NCBI RefSeq assembly: GCF_000373925.1 | Contig: NZ_KB892757.1 | Location: forward strand, 164,618 to 228,617 | Length of the DNA: 64,000 nucleotides | From: Actinopolymorpha alba DSM 45243 | GTDB taxonomy: Bacteria > Actinomycetota > Actinomycetes > Propionibacteriales > Actinopolymorphaceae | Direction: 5' to 3' | Part shown: in pieces, positions 25,232 through 34,092 of the stretch | How positions within the stretch are numbered: position 1 is the first letter of the stretch | Layout of the letters: every line of letters begins with the position of its first letter | Translations under genes and position numbers: made by a program | The notes under the pieces: generated by a model | What the model was told of the DNA's origin: nothing | Database searches by the model: none | Seen by the model: only the letters and a program-made list of their open reading frames with translations

Positions 25232-25942
25232 ATGGTAAAGGTGATTGGGGCCGGGCTACCGCGTACCGGCACCACGTCGACGAAGGCCGCGCTCGAGAAG
25301 CTCGGGTTCGACCCCTGCTACCACATGTACGAGGTATTCACGCACCCCGATCATGTGGACCGGTGGTTGCCGGCAGTCGAGGGGAAGACCCTCGACTGGG
25401 ATCGGGTCCTGGCTGGATATCGGGCCACGCTGGACTGGCCGGCGAGCTACTTCTGGCGTGAGCAGGCCGAGGCCTATCCCGAGGCGAAGGTGCTCCTCAC
25501 TGTGCGCGATCCCGAGCGTTGGTTCGTCAGCTTCCGCATGCTGACCTCCCGCAACGGTGACCTGGAAGAGTTGGACCTCACCAAGCTGCCCGAGCAGGCC
25601 GCCGCAGTCGTCGGCGCCATGCGGGGGATGCTTCCCGTGCTCGACATGATGGGTCGCTCGCTGTTCGGCAGCGACTGGCGTATCGGCGTCGACGAGGTTG
25701 ACGAACAAACCGCCATCGAGGCGTTCAACCGGCACGTGTCGACGGTGAAGGAATCCCTTCCAGCCGAACGTCTGCTGGTTTTCGACGTTCGTGAAGGGTG
25801 GGGCCCGCTGTGTGAGTTCCTCGGTGTCGAGCCGCCAGCGGACGAACCCTTCCCGCGGCTGAACGACACCCAGGCCATGCAGGAAAATTTCGAACGACTG
25901 ATGTCCGGTGGCGAGCTGGCATCGCCGTTCTTCGGCAAGTAG
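25232..25942 (+). CDS. Sulfotransferase-family protein
   Basis: A 236-residue P-loop protein of the Sulfotransfer_4 group. VIGAGLPRTGTTSTKAALEK is the 5'-phosphosulfate-binding loop, with PCYHMYEVF and ASYFWREQAEAYPEAKVLLTVRDPERWF giving the 3'-phosphate Arg/Ser region (VRDPERW). It should move a sulfo group from PAPS to an unknown acceptor. ATG 25232 has AAGGAA upstream. A hairpin at 25967-26005 ends the transcript. Confidence 0.82.
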   Translation: MVKVIGAGLPRTGTTSTKAALEKLGFDPCYHMYEVFTHPDHVDRWLPAVEGKTLDWDRVLAGYRATLDWPASYFWREQAEAYPEAKVLLTVRDPERWFVSFRMLTSRNGDLEELDLTKLPEQAAAVVGAMRGMLPVLDMMGRSLFGSDWRIGVDEVDEQTAIEAFNRHVSTVKESLPAERLLVFDVREGWGPLCEFLGVEPPADEPFPRLNDTQAMQENFERLMSGGELASPFFGK

Positions 25943-25966
25943 CCAAACCGTGATGTTCAGTAGCCT

Positions 25967-26005
25967 CATCGAGGGCGAGGTCGTCAGTCCGGCTCGCCCT
26001 CGATG
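25967..26005 (+). terminator. Terminator after the sulfotransferase gene
   Basis: CATCGAGGGCGAG (25967-25979) and CTCGCCCTCGATG (25993-26005) are perfect 13-bp arms around a 13-base loop, 24 bases after the stop codon. Confidence 0.8.
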
Positions 26006-26126
26006 GGCTCCCGCCGTTGGCTCTCAGAGCACGGCGCTCAGGTGGTCTTCATGTCCGCCTCTCCGAGCGGTTCGGAACGTGGGATGTAACGACTTCGGGC
26101 GGGGTTGAAGCTGGCAGGATAGGCCG

Positions 26127-27617
26127 GTGATCAAACCCCCGTTGCCGGCGTTCGCCGCCGCCCCGGTCGCTGGAGTGGGACTTGTCCTTGCCGGACTGCT
26201 CACGGCGCTTTCCGGCCGCTACGGCTTCCATCGTGACGAGCTGTATTTCCTCGCCGCCGGTGACCGTCCAGGTTGGGGGTACGTCGACCAGCCACCGCTC
26301 ACCCCGCTGATCGCCCGTGCGGCCACCACGCTCTTCGGGGAAAGCCCGGCCGGGCTCCGGGTCGCCTCGACCCTCGCGGCGGTGGCGTCTGCCGTCGTCG
26401 TGTCGCTGCTCGCCCGCGAACTCAACGCCAGCCGTATCGGCCAGGTGATCGCCGCCTGCTCGGCCGCGGCCTCGGGGTTGCTGCTGGTCCTGGGACACAT
26501 GGTGTCGACCACGACGGTCGATCTCCTTGCCTGGCTGGTGATCTGCTGGCTCGTACTCCGCCTGCTGCGGACCAGCGACGGTCGCTGGTGGCTCGCGATC
26601 GGCGCCGCTGTGGGGATCGCCATCCTCAACAAGTACCTCGTGGTGCTCCTTCTCCTCGCGCTGTTCGTCGCGTTGCTGGTGACCGGGCCTCGGCGGGTGC
26701 TGCGGACGTGGTGGCTGCCTGCCGGCGCCGCGGTCGCCTTCGTCCTGGCCCTGCCGAACCTCTGGTGGCAGGCTTCGAACGGCTGGCCCCAACTCACCGT
26801 GGCCGGCGGGATCAGCGCCGACGATGGGGTTGAGAACCGCATCATGTTCGTTCCATTGCAGATCCTCCAGCTCTCGCCGCTGCTCGTGCCGGTCTGGGTC
26901 GCGGGCTTCGTCCGTCTGTGGCGTACGCCTGAACTCCGCTGGGCGCGTTCGATGGCGTTGGCCTATCCGTTCCTTTGCGCGCTGGTATTGGTGCTCGGGG
27001 GTAAGGCCTACTACGCCCTGCCGGTCGCGGTGGTCCTCATGGCCGCGGGCGGCGAATCAGTCGCGGCCTGGCTGCGACGTGGCCGGGCCGCCGTCCGTAC
27101 GTCCATCGCCGGCGTGGGCCTGGTCGCAGCGGTGGCCACGTCCATCGTCGTGGCGCTGCCGGTGTTGCCGCCGCAGGCGCTCGCGGTGGTGAACGCCATC
27201 AACAAGGAGCAGGGCGAGCAGGTCGGGTGGCCTTCGCTGGTTCGTGCGGCCGCCGAGGGGTGGTCGCGGATTCCCGAAGGGCAGCGCGACCGGTCAGTGG
27301 TGTTCACCCAGAACTACGGCCAGGCAGGTGCGATCGAGCTGTATGGTCCCGACCACGGTCTGCCCGCGCCGTACTCCAGCCACATGAGTTATGCGGACTG
27401 GGGGCCGCCGCCGGACTCCGCCGATGGCCCGGTGCTGTTCGTACGCCAGAAGGACAACCGCGCCGCCGAGCGCTTCTTCACGGACTGCCAGCAGGTCGCC
27501 ACGGTCGACAACGGTGTGGGCGTGGAGAACGAGGAACAGAACGCCGCCATCGTGCTGTGTGCCGGCGCGGTTGCTCCCTGGTCAGAGCTCTGGCCCGACC
27601 TGCGCCACTTCTACTGA
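26127..27617 (+). CDS. GT39-family membrane glycosyltransferase (ArnT/PMT-like)
   Basis: A 496-residue integral membrane protein with about ten hydrophobic segments. YGFHRDELYFLAAGDRPGWGY is the first extracytoplasmic loop, with the Asp-Glu motif typical of polyprenyl-phosphate-dependent GT39 transferases; DQPPLTPLIARAATTLFGES follows as in many actinobacterial members. It probably moves a sugar from a lipid-phosphate carrier to an acceptor on the outer face. GTG start at 26127. The C-terminal 130 residues are soluble and outside. The convergent 2H-phosphoesterase gene ends 16 bases away. Confidence 0.82.
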   Translation: MIKPPLPAFAAAPVAGVGLVLAGLLTALSGRYGFHRDELYFLAAGDRPGWGYVDQPPLTPLIARAATTLFGESPAGLRVASTLAAVASAVVVSLLARELNASRIGQVIAACSAAASGLLLVLGHMVSTTTVDLLAWLVICWLVLRLLRTSDGRWWLAIGAAVGIAILNKYLVVLLLLALFVALLVTGPRRVLRTWWLPAGAAVAFVLALPNLWWQASNGWPQLTVAGGISADDGVENRIMFVPLQILQLSPLLVPVWVAGFVRLWRTPELRWARSMALAYPFLCALVLVLGGKAYYALPVAVVLMAAGGESVAAWLRRGRAAVRTSIAGVGLVAAVATSIVVALPVLPPQALAVVNAINKEQGEQVGWPSLVRAAAEGWSRIPEGQRDRSVVFTQNYGQAGAIELYGPDHGLPAPYSSHMSYADWGPPPDSADGPVLFVRQKDNRAAERFFTDCQQVATVDNGVGVENEEQNAAIVLCAGAVAPWSELWPDLRHFY

Positions 27618-27632
27618 CGTCCTCCCTCCAAC

Positions 27633-28109
27633 TCAGCGGAATTTCAGGGTGCTCAACACCTTCCGGCGGGATGAGTCTTCCGCAGGCTCCATGTCGACAA
27701 TCGCCAAGGAGTCAACAACCACCTCGTCACCGGACCGCAGTCGTCGCCATGGGCACACGGTGACGTGTGGCCGATAACCAGCGTTGACGTATTCGGGGTT
27801 GTCGAAGATCGCTCCAGCATCGAACAGGGCAGCGACGATGCTCGTGTGGAGGAGAAGGAGCTCTTGCCTGGCTTGCAGAAGGGTGACTTGAACCGTCCTG
27901 CGTGGACCAAAGAGATCGTCGCCTGCTGCGGTGACGGAGATGGACTCCTGACGGACGAGCGCCCGTTGGAGCAGGTCCCGGAGCCTGTCCTGGGCAAGTT
28001 CGATGGAGAAGTTGGGAACGAGGGTCAGATGCAGGGGCCAGTGCGTACCCAAGAATTCGTCGCCATCCCGCAGCTCTTCCAGCATCTTCACGAGAACGAA
28101 TCTACGCAT
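27633..28109 (-). CDS. 2H-phosphoesterase (2'-5' RNA ligase-like) protein
   Basis: A 158-residue protein with the two H-x-T motifs of the 2H phosphoesterase superfamily: THWPLHLTLVPNF and YRPHVTVCPW. Members include 2'-5' RNA ligase and cyclic phosphodiesterases acting on RNA ends or nucleotides; the substrate here is unknown. ATG start at 28109 lies three bases after the stop of the NUDIX gene, indicating co-transcription. Confidence 0.78.
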   Translation of the reverse strand: MRRFVLVKMLEELRDGDEFLGTHWPLHLTLVPNFSIELAQDRLRDLLQRALVRQESISVTAAGDDLFGPRRTVQVTLLQARQELLLLHTSIVAALFDAGAIFDNPEYVNAGYRPHVTVCPWRRLRSGDEVVVDSLAIVDMEPAEDSSRRKVLSTLKFR

Positions 28110-28112
28110 GGT

Positions 28113-28748
28113 CTATGACGTCCCAGGGTGGCTCGCGGCAAGGATGAGCTTGCGGGTGAATCTGTGCATGTGCGGATCGAGCGTCTCCGCGGGTTGGGCG
28201 AGAACCTCCTGGATGGACAGCCACCTGATCGCGTCGAACTCCTCCGCATCAAAGGACGAGATTTCGCCAACGCCCGCGGATAAGACGTACCACAACGACA
28301 CGTCCGTGTGTTGGCCAGACCCGCGGGTCTGTGTGACGGTCAGGAAGAACGGGCGTTGTCCAGACACCGCCCACGGAACAGCCGGGATGCGGAGCTCTTC
28401 GCGACACTCGCGTACGACGGTGTGCCAGGGGTCCTCCATCGGCTCGACGTGACCACCACTGGGGAGCCACAGGCCAGCCTCGCGATGCGCGACGAGCAGG
28501 AGCCGCCCGAGAGGCTCGTCGAGCACCACGAAATAGCTGACCAGATGGATGGCCGGGACATCGGGCTTCCTGGTGCGATAGAGCGGAGCGCCACCAGCGA
28601 TCCACTGTGCCGCGGTGGCGAGATGGGTGCGCTCGAGCTCGTCCCACGGGGCGATTCCCTCGAGCAAGGTGGCCAGGTGGACCCGATCAGGTCGAGCTGG
28701 ACCAGGCATGACTGGGCGAGGGCTGGCGGCAGCGGTCACGGCCGTCAT
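28113..28748 (-). CDS. NUDIX hydrolase
   Basis: A 211-residue hydrolase. The Nudix box is complete: GGHVEPMEDPWHTVVREC followed by REELRI. An N-terminal region of about 60 residues precedes the domain. ATG 28748 is favoured over an upstream ATG (28790) because GGAGGTT lies six bases before it. NUDIX enzymes cleave nucleoside diphosphates linked to another group; the substrate is unknown. It is coupled with the 2H-phosphoesterase downstream, an arrangement hinting at nucleotide or RNA-end processing. Confidence 0.85.
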   Translation of the reverse strand: MTAVTAAASPRPVMPGPARPDRVHLATLLEGIAPWDELERTHLATAAQWIAGGAPLYRTRKPDVPAIHLVSYFVVLDEPLGRLLLVAHREAGLWLPSGGHVEPMEDPWHTVVRECREELRIPAVPWAVSGQRPFFLTVTQTRGSGQHTDVSLWYVLSAGVGEISSFDAEEFDAIRWLSIQEVLAQPAETLDPHMHRFTRKLILAASHPGTS

Positions 28749-28854
28749 GATGCCAACCTCCACCGACATCGCCGTGGCCGGCGACATCAATGACGAGCAC
28801 GAGCGGGGCCGCGGTGTGCAGAGGGCGCATGCTCAGAGCAGGTGTCTGAGCTCC

Positions 28855-29547
28855 TCACAGTGGAAGGTCGGCCGCCACCGCCTGAGCCCAGAGGCGGTAA
28901 CCAAGCGCTGAGGGGTGGAAGCGGTCTCGACCGAAGAACCCAGGAGGCGCGGGCAGCATGTCGCTGGAGCTGATCCAGGTCGCCCGCGGTTGCTCGGCAC
29001 ACACCTGTCGGGACACCTCGTCGAGCGCGCTGGCGCGCTCGGCCAGGTAGCGACCCAACGTGGTCGGGAGCGAGGGGAAGACGTCAAAGGGCGGGATGCC
29101 GGTCACCGCGACGTGTTTGGCGCGGCGAGCGAGGTCGTCGACGATCGCGGCGAGGTCATTACCCCACTCCTCCGCGGTACGACGGGCGAGTACGTCGTTG
29201 CTGCCCGCGAGGAGCACCGCGACGTCCAGGCCCTCGCCAAGCCGGGGGAGAAGTCGGTAACGGATTCGGCGGGCGGTGGCGGCGTGCTGCCCCACCACCT
29301 CCCAGGTGACCGACCGGCGGGTCCGGGTGACGAGCTCACGCGCCAGGCTCCCGGGGAAGCCTTCGTCGTGAGTGTCGACTCCGCAGCCGGCCGCGGTTGA
29401 CTCGCCCACAACAGCGATCTGCATGGGCGGGACGGACGCGTCGCCCGCGGTCCCGTTGGTCGGGCCATTCGCTGGTGGAGCCAGCTTGGTGAAAGCGCGT
29501 GCCCACGTCCCTTGTACGGCGACGATGGGTAGCAGGAGCGGGTTCAT
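28855..29547 (-). CDS. SGNH/GDSL hydrolase
   Basis: A 230-residue esterase of the SGNH fold. Block I is IAVVGESTAAGCGVD (the catalytic Ser is in G-E-S in place of G-D-S), block III is LLAGSNDVLARR with the conserved Asn, and block V is FGRDRFHPSALGYRLWA with the catalytic Asp and His. ATG 29547 has AGGAGG upstream and overlaps the stop of the TetR gene in ATGA, so both are translationally coupled. The substrate is probably an acyl ester; location is likely cytosolic, as no clear signal peptide is seen. Confidence 0.85.
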   Translation of the reverse strand: MNPLLLPIVAVQGTWARAFTKLAPPANGPTNGTAGDASVPPMQIAVVGESTAAGCGVDTHDEGFPGSLARELVTRTRRSVTWEVVGQHAATARRIRYRLLPRLGEGLDVAVLLAGSNDVLARRTAEEWGNDLAAIVDDLARRAKHVAVTGIPPFDVFPSLPTTLGRYLAERASALDEVSRQVCAEQPRATWISSSDMLPAPPGFFGRDRFHPSALGYRLWAQAVAADLPL

Positions 29548-30104
29548 TCCGTTGCCTCCTTGGCGCGTAGGGAATCGACGGCCGCACGGCTCCCACCCGT
29601 CAGGTCCACACCGAGCGCTTGCAGCAGCATCACGAGGGCGCCGTTGGCGAGGAACCGCGCCAGGTCGTCCGAGGTCGTTCCGGTCAACCGCTCGGCTTCG
29701 TCCAGCACATCTGAGACGAGGGAGCGGCAGCGCGCGGCCACCCGCTCGTCCCTGCGTGCGGTGGCGCATGCCTGCAACCACAGGCCGGTGATGACACCGT
29801 CGGCGACCAGCTCCCGGAAACTGCCGCCCATCGCCTTCAGCGGGTCTCGTGGATGCGTCGCCGCGGCCTGACCGAAGACCTCGCGTACGCGGCGTTCGAG
29901 CTCATCCAGGCAGGCCAGGAAGAACGCCTGTTTGCTCCCGAACAACCGGAACACGTAGGGCTGCGACACGCCGATCTCGTCGGCGACCTGCTGCATCGCC
30001 GCCGTCGTCAACCCCTGGTCGGCGATCACCCGCATGCCGGACGAGATCGCCTGCTCACGTCGCTGCGCGGCCGTAGAACGGCTGACTCCCATAGCGGATA
30101 CCAT
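29544..30104 (-). CDS. TetR-family transcriptional regulator
   Basis: A 186-residue repressor-type protein. The N-terminal helix-turn-helix is TAAMQQVADEIGVSQPYVFRLFGSK; the rest is a ligand-binding helical domain. ATG 30104 is given, and ATG 30092 (MGVSRSTAAQ) is a possible shorter start. It is the first gene of a coupled pair with the GDSL hydrolase. A palindrome directly upstream (30108-30125) is a likely autoregulatory operator. Confidence 0.85.
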   Translation of the reverse strand: MVSAMGVSRSTAAQRREQAISSGMRVIADQGLTTAAMQQVADEIGVSQPYVFRLFGSKQAFFLACLDELERRVREVFGQAAATHPRDPLKAMGGSFRELVADGVITGLWLQACATARRDERVAARCRSLVSDVLDEAERLTGTTSDDLARFLANGALVMLLQALGVDLTGGSRAAVDSLRAKEATE

Positions 30105-30107
30105 GGC

Positions 30108-30125
30108 TTAGTAACTACTTACTTA
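30108..30125 (-). promoter_or_regulatory. Probable TetR operator
   Basis: TTAGTAACTACTTACTTA sits directly before the TetR start and contains the perfect arms AGTAA (30110-30114) and TTACT (30119-30123) around CTAC. It is AT-rich against the GC-rich background. Position and symmetry suggest the site bound by the regulator encoded beside it. Confidence 0.55.
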
Positions 30126-30211
30126 CAAGCCCTGAGTGGCCGGCGTGACGAATTCGTTATGGCATCGACTGCGGCTCTCACGTTCCCCCACTTATCGGGT
30201 AGGTTCCTGCC

Positions 30212-30670
30212 GTGTCCATCGAGATCCGAGAGGCAGTTCAGTCCGACGCCGCCGATCTTGCGAGGCTCCGTTGGGCCTGCGGCCTTGGGGGGCGGTCCCC
30301 GGTCGATGGGGATGTGCACGACCACATCCGCGGCTTCTCGGAATGGTGGGAACGTCGCAGCGACTTCGTGGCTCTCGTCGCGAGAGACGGAAAGAGGATC
30401 GTCGCCATGGGGTTCCTCGCGCTGGCGAGCCGCGTGCCAGCTCCGGGCGCTCTGGACCGCCGCCACGGTGACATCCAGTCCGTCTACGTCCTACCCGACT
30501 ACCGGAACCACGGCGTCGGATCGATGCTCGTGCGAGCACTTGTCGACCATGGCAGGAAAGCTGGCTGTATCCGCATCACCGTCCACTCGAGCGGTCGGGC
30601 GGTCCCGGTCTACGAACGAGCAGGCTTCGAGCACTCCGAGCGCTTGATGATGCATCCGCTTTCGGACTGA
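30212..30670 (+). CDS. GNAT-family N-acetyltransferase
   Basis: A 152-residue acetyltransferase. IQSVYVLPDYRNHGVGSMLV is the acetyl-CoA pyrophosphate-binding loop (R-x-x-G-x-G/A), and VPVYERAGFEHSERLMM the usual C-terminal end. GTG start at 30212. The substrate is unknown. A fragment of an unrelated GNAT gene lies on the other strand just downstream. Confidence 0.88.
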   Translation: MSIEIREAVQSDAADLARLRWACGLGGRSPVDGDVHDHIRGFSEWWERRSDFVALVARDGKRIVAMGFLALASRVPAPGALDRRHGDIQSVYVLPDYRNHGVGSMLVRALVDHGRKAGCIRITVHSSGRAVPVYERAGFEHSERLMMHPLSD

Positions 30671-30761
30671 CACTTCGCTCGACAGTAACCCCGATCTTGA
30701 TGAGGTCACTCAACGCCCACAGCGTCGGCGCATCCGTCTCACGAAACTTCCTGACCGTCAT
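30671..30761 (-). pseudogene. N-terminal fragment of a GNAT acetyltransferase
   Basis: From ATG 30761 the minus strand reads MTVRKFRETDAPTLWALSD, the typical first strand and helix of a GNAT enzyme, then degenerates after about 30 residues where it meets the end of the plus-strand GNAT gene. No acetyl-CoA motif follows. It is a truncated remnant marking the left border of the scarred region. Confidence 0.45.
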
Positions 30762-30854
30762 CACAGCACAGCACGTTTGCATCCCCACGGCCGACAGCGC
30801 GACCCGATATCTCCGCCGATCGAGGTGTCGGCGTGGTGCGGTAGGGATGTCGGC

Positions 30855-31170
30855 ATGCCAGTAAAGGTGGATGCTGAGGTGATCGTGCGGGAGCTGAATG
30901 CTGGTACCGGCGCCGGGTTGTCGGTGTCGCGACGCAGGGGGAGACCTGCGGCGCCTTGCCTGGGGAACCTCGTTTACGCCAGGTCCGGACCCGGCCGTGC
31001 TGGCGCGTCTGGACGAGCTGCTCGATGCCATGATCGAACCCGACACCCTGCGCCTGTACTGGGCGGAATGGAGCCTTCGCTGGGTCAACTGGACGATCCG
31101 AAATCACCGACCCGCCGACGTGGAGCTACACCTTGATGTCGCGGACTCCCGCCTAGTACTACAGCCGTAG
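30855..31170 (+). pseudogene. Phosphotransferase relic: N- and C-terminal ends joined, kinase core deleted
   Basis: From ATG 30855 the frame reads MPVKVDAEVIVRELNAGTG, a kinase-family N-terminus, for about 25 residues. After a frame change near 30930 it continues as a C-terminal end: LARLDELLDAMIEPDTLR, YWAEWSLRWVNWTIRNH, PADVELHLDV. These match the two ends of an actinobacterial APH-type protein of about 300 residues; all catalytic motifs between them are missing. The stop codon TAG is supplied by the inverted-repeat element starting at 31152. Family assignment of the ends is from memory and not searched. Confidence 0.55.
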
Positions 31171-31997
31171 ATCGTGATCTTGGGTTATCCCCTTGTGGGT
31201 AAGGGCTCTGGGGCGTGGAGTGCTGGTGCGTGATGTTTGGCGCTCGGCGCAGGGGTGGGTGGGAGGGGAAGTGGACGCGCTGATGTGTCGGGTTGGTCGC
31301 TGGTTCGCGCGGCCGCAGACGCGGCTGCACCTCTCGCGATCCTGGACACCCGACCCGGACCGGCTCGCCGGGGCCACCTGCTTATCCGGCGAAGCAGTGG
31401 AGACTTTTCCGTGTCCTGGAGCCTGTTGCTTTTTGATAGATGAGAACGATGTTCATCCCTGAGGTCTACCGGAGGCCGCAGCCCCACGCTCAGCAGGCGA
31501 GCTGCTCTGAGCGCAGGGTTCCACTGAGTGCTCGTCCAACGCTGGAATCCGCGGGCTTTCCCCACTCTTTACAAAAGGGCGCGCATTAAGCAACAGGCTC
31601 CCTGACCCGGAAAAGTCTCCACTGCCTACCCAGTTGTCGATTTGGGTATCAGCCAACCTGGGCGGCGGTCTATTCAATGGGACCGCGGATCGTTTAGTGA
31701 ACCTTCAAGAGGTTTACGGAAAGCGATTCACAGCTCCCCCAAAATTACATTCCGGGGAGCCTTCGATTGGGCTTCTTGGGCCGGGGTTTTGTCGGTGGTC
31801 GCCGATAGTGTTCTGGCTATGGAGATCACGACATCGGCTCCAGCGTTCGATGTGCCACTGGTCCCAGGCCGCCACATCATGCACCTCGCGCGACCCATCA
31901 GCGCGTCCAACACCCTCTCCCCCAACCCGACACGCCCTAGAACCCTTAGCCACAAGGGAACTCAGCCAAGGTAACGATCTAGGACTGCAGTACTAGC
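31152..31997. mobile_element. Degenerate element with inverted ends (about 846 bp, no transposase)
   Basis: The left end (from 31153) reads CTAGTACTACAGCCGTAG; the right end, read inward on the minus strand from 31996, is CTAGTACTGCAGTCCTAG. Similarity continues for about 70-110 bp (CTTGTGGGTAAGGG versus CTTGTGGCTAAGGG; GGACGCGCTGATG in both). Both ends are bordered by a TA, as for TA-targeting elements, which is suggestive only. No open frame inside resembles a transposase. It contains a nested inverted-repeat element (31395-31624). A third copy of the same end stands alone at 54734-54820. Confidence 0.6.
31395..31624. repeat. Nested 230-bp MITE-like element with about 40-bp inverted ends
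   Basis: The left end GCAGTGGAGACTTTTCCG and the right end (minus strand) GCAGTGGAGACTTTTCCG are identical. They stay similar through GGAGCCTGTTGCTT, giving about 40 bp of inverted repeat around 150 bp of non-coding sequence. It lies wholly inside the larger element but with a different centre, so it inserted separately. Too short to encode a protein. A related short site is at 422-483. Confidence 0.65.
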
Positions 31998-32086
31998 CTG
32001 AGCCTTGTTGAAAGTGGGCGTCGCCAGCTTTCGGTCAACGGTGAAAACGGTTTGCCGTGTTCGAGGCGGGTTGACATGCTCGCGCG

Positions 32087-32936
32087 ATGGAGACCGAACT
32101 GCTCGCCACCGCGGACCAGGTAGCGGCAGCTCTTCGTCAAGGTCGGGCGGTTTCCGATGGAGCCGACACAGGCGGCACGGCAGATCCGTGCCCAGCGGCT
32201 GCTGGCGGAGTGCGGCTTCCCGACGCCTGATCTGTTGTGTCTGGTGGACGCGTGCCCCGAAGTCAACGGCAGGCGATTCGCGGTCCAGCGTTTTGTCGAG
32301 TCGGAGCCCGACGATTTGGTCGACGAGCTGGACGAGTCAAGCTATACGCGGTTCGTCACAGATCTCGGCGCGGCCGTGGGCACGCTGCACAGCGTACGGC
32401 TTCCGTACTTCGACGGCTGGGTGGACTATCGCGGACGACCCGGGCCGACATGGGCGGACACTATCAGGCCGACCGATGCGTTCCGAACGATCCACGACCA
32501 GGGCACTGTCTTCCCGCAGGAGTTACTCCGCGAAGTGGAACGCCGGATCGAGCGTGGTCTTGCGGCGCTACCTCCGGTCGAGCCCAGACTCGTCCATCGG
32601 GACCTGCATCTTGGTAATACCTTGCTGATGGGTGGCCGGTTCGGCGGGTTGATTGATTTCGAACTGGTCAAAGAGTGGGACTTTGTGTACGACTTCAACC
32701 GGCTTGCCGGACTCTTCGAGACGTACGTGCGGTTCGACGGTTGCAGAGAACCGTTTATGAAGAGCTATCAGGACGTCGCAGGAGTATTGCCTGCCTCGTT
32801 TCCGTTGCGGCACTGGCTCTACCGTGGCATCGGGCTGGTCCTCGGGATCGAGGCGTTCCTTGAAGGGAACGACGGTTATGTCAAGCGCCCTGACCAGCTG
32901 GCAGCCTGGCTCGACCTCCCTGTTCCGCTCGCCTGA
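32087..32936 (+). pseudogene. APH-family kinase with deleted N-terminal lobe
   Basis: The C-terminal part from about 32157 is a good phosphotransferase: LVHRDLHLGNTLL is the catalytic loop and FGGLIDFELVKEWDFVYDFNR the metal-binding segment. Upstream, ATG 32087 opens a different frame, METELLATADQVAAALRQG, which looks like the authentic N-terminus. About 40 residues that should carry the ATP-binding strands and lysine are missing between them, with a frame change. TTGACA at 32071-32076 could be its old promoter. A shorter product from 32157 might be made but would lack the ATP-binding lobe. Confidence 0.55.
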
Positions 32937-33123
32937 CACGCCGCGTCTCCCGAGGGCGGCTGCCGTCAGTTCGGTCTCGGCATCTCGGCGTACCACGGGC
33001 GCTTCGGCGCCGGCGGGACGAAAGCGGACCAGGCCGGAGGAGACCGGGGCAGAGCGGACGCGGGAGTGGCTGGGACGCCAGCGGTGTTAGGCAACTCCGG
33101 CGCCACATGGCAGGATTTCGCGG

Positions 33124-33573
33124 GTGAGAAGCAGGTCCGTCGCGGAGCAGCGTCTGCGCGATCTTGCGTTGCTGCGTCGGGTTCGTGATCGGATCGACCG
33201 GGAGTACGCGCAGCCACTGGACGTGGAGGCGCTCGCCCGAGGCGTGAACATGTCAGCCGGGCACCTCAGCCGCCAGTTCCGGCTCGCCTACGGCGAGTCA
33301 CCGTACTCTTACCTGATGACGCGGCGTATCGAGCGCGCGATGGCGCTGCTGAGTCGTGGCGACCTCAGCGTCACCGACGTCTGCTTCGCTGTGGGCTGCC
33401 AGTCGCTGGGCACTTTCAGCACGCGCTTCACCGAGTTGGTCGGTGTGCCGCCCAGCGTCTATCGCCGCGAGGAGGCGCAGGCGCCAGCGGGGATGCCGCC
33501 GTGCGTGGCGAAACAGGTGACCAGACCGATCAGGAATCGAGAAGCGCGGGTCTCTGAGCCGCAGCTAGCGTGA
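33124..33573 (+). CDS. AraC-family transcriptional regulator
   Basis: A 149-residue protein consisting almost only of the AraC DNA-binding domain. The first HTH is LDVEALARGVNMSAGHLSRQF and the second VTDVCFAVGCQSLGTFSTRF, followed by VGVPPSVYRR. GTG start at 33124. The stop overlaps the start of the VOC gene in GTGA. AraC/VOC pairs of this kind are common in actinomycetes, and the regulator probably controls its partner. Confidence 0.9.
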   Translation: MRSRSVAEQRLRDLALLRRVRDRIDREYAQPLDVEALARGVNMSAGHLSRQFRLAYGESPYSYLMTRRIERAMALLSRGDLSVTDVCFAVGCQSLGTFSTRFTELVGVPPSVYRREEAQAPAGMPPCVAKQVTRPIRNREARVSEPQLA

Positions 33574-33992
33574 CCGTCATGGACATCACGATTTACCAGG
33601 CCTTCCTCCCGCACGACGATCCGGCAGCCTCCCTGGCCTTCTACCGCGACACCCTCGGCTTCGAAGTCCGCAACGATGTCGAGTACCAGGGAATGCACTG
33701 GATCACGGTCGGCCCAGTCGACCAGCCCGGCACCGCTATCGTCCTGCACCCGCCGGCCGCGGACCCCGGCATCACCGACGACGAGCGCCGCACCATCGCG
33801 GAGATGATGGCCAAGGGCACCTTTGCCAGCATCAACCTGGCCACCAAGGACCTGGACGGCACCTTCGACCAGCTACAGCGGGCCAGCAACGCCGAAGTCG
33901 TCCAGGAGCCGACCGACCAGCCGTGGGGCGTACGCGACTGCGCCTTCCGTGATCCCGCGGGCAACATGATCCGTATCTTCGAGGTGCGCTGA
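33570..33992 (+). CDS. VOC-superfamily protein paired with AraC regulator
   Basis: A 140-residue glyoxalase-fold protein. PAASLAFYRDTLGFEVRNDV and WGVRDCAFRDPAGNMIRIFE are the beginning and end of the two VOC modules; the final Glu matches a metal ligand of many members. Its GTG start is inside the AraC stop (33570-33573), indicating translational coupling. The substrate is unknown. Confidence 0.88.
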   Translation: MTVMDITIYQAFLPHDDPAASLAFYRDTLGFEVRNDVEYQGMHWITVGPVDQPGTAIVLHPPAADPGITDDERRTIAEMMAKGTFASINLATKDLDGTFDQLQRASNAEVVQEPTDQPWGVRDCAFRDPAGNMIRIFEVR

Positions 33993-34092
33993 GCCGACCC
34001 GCTCCCACTCAGCCCGAATCCACCGACCTGGGCTGAGGCCCAAGCGACGAGACACACCGGGCCGATTGTGACCCACAACTGCAGGAGTGACC

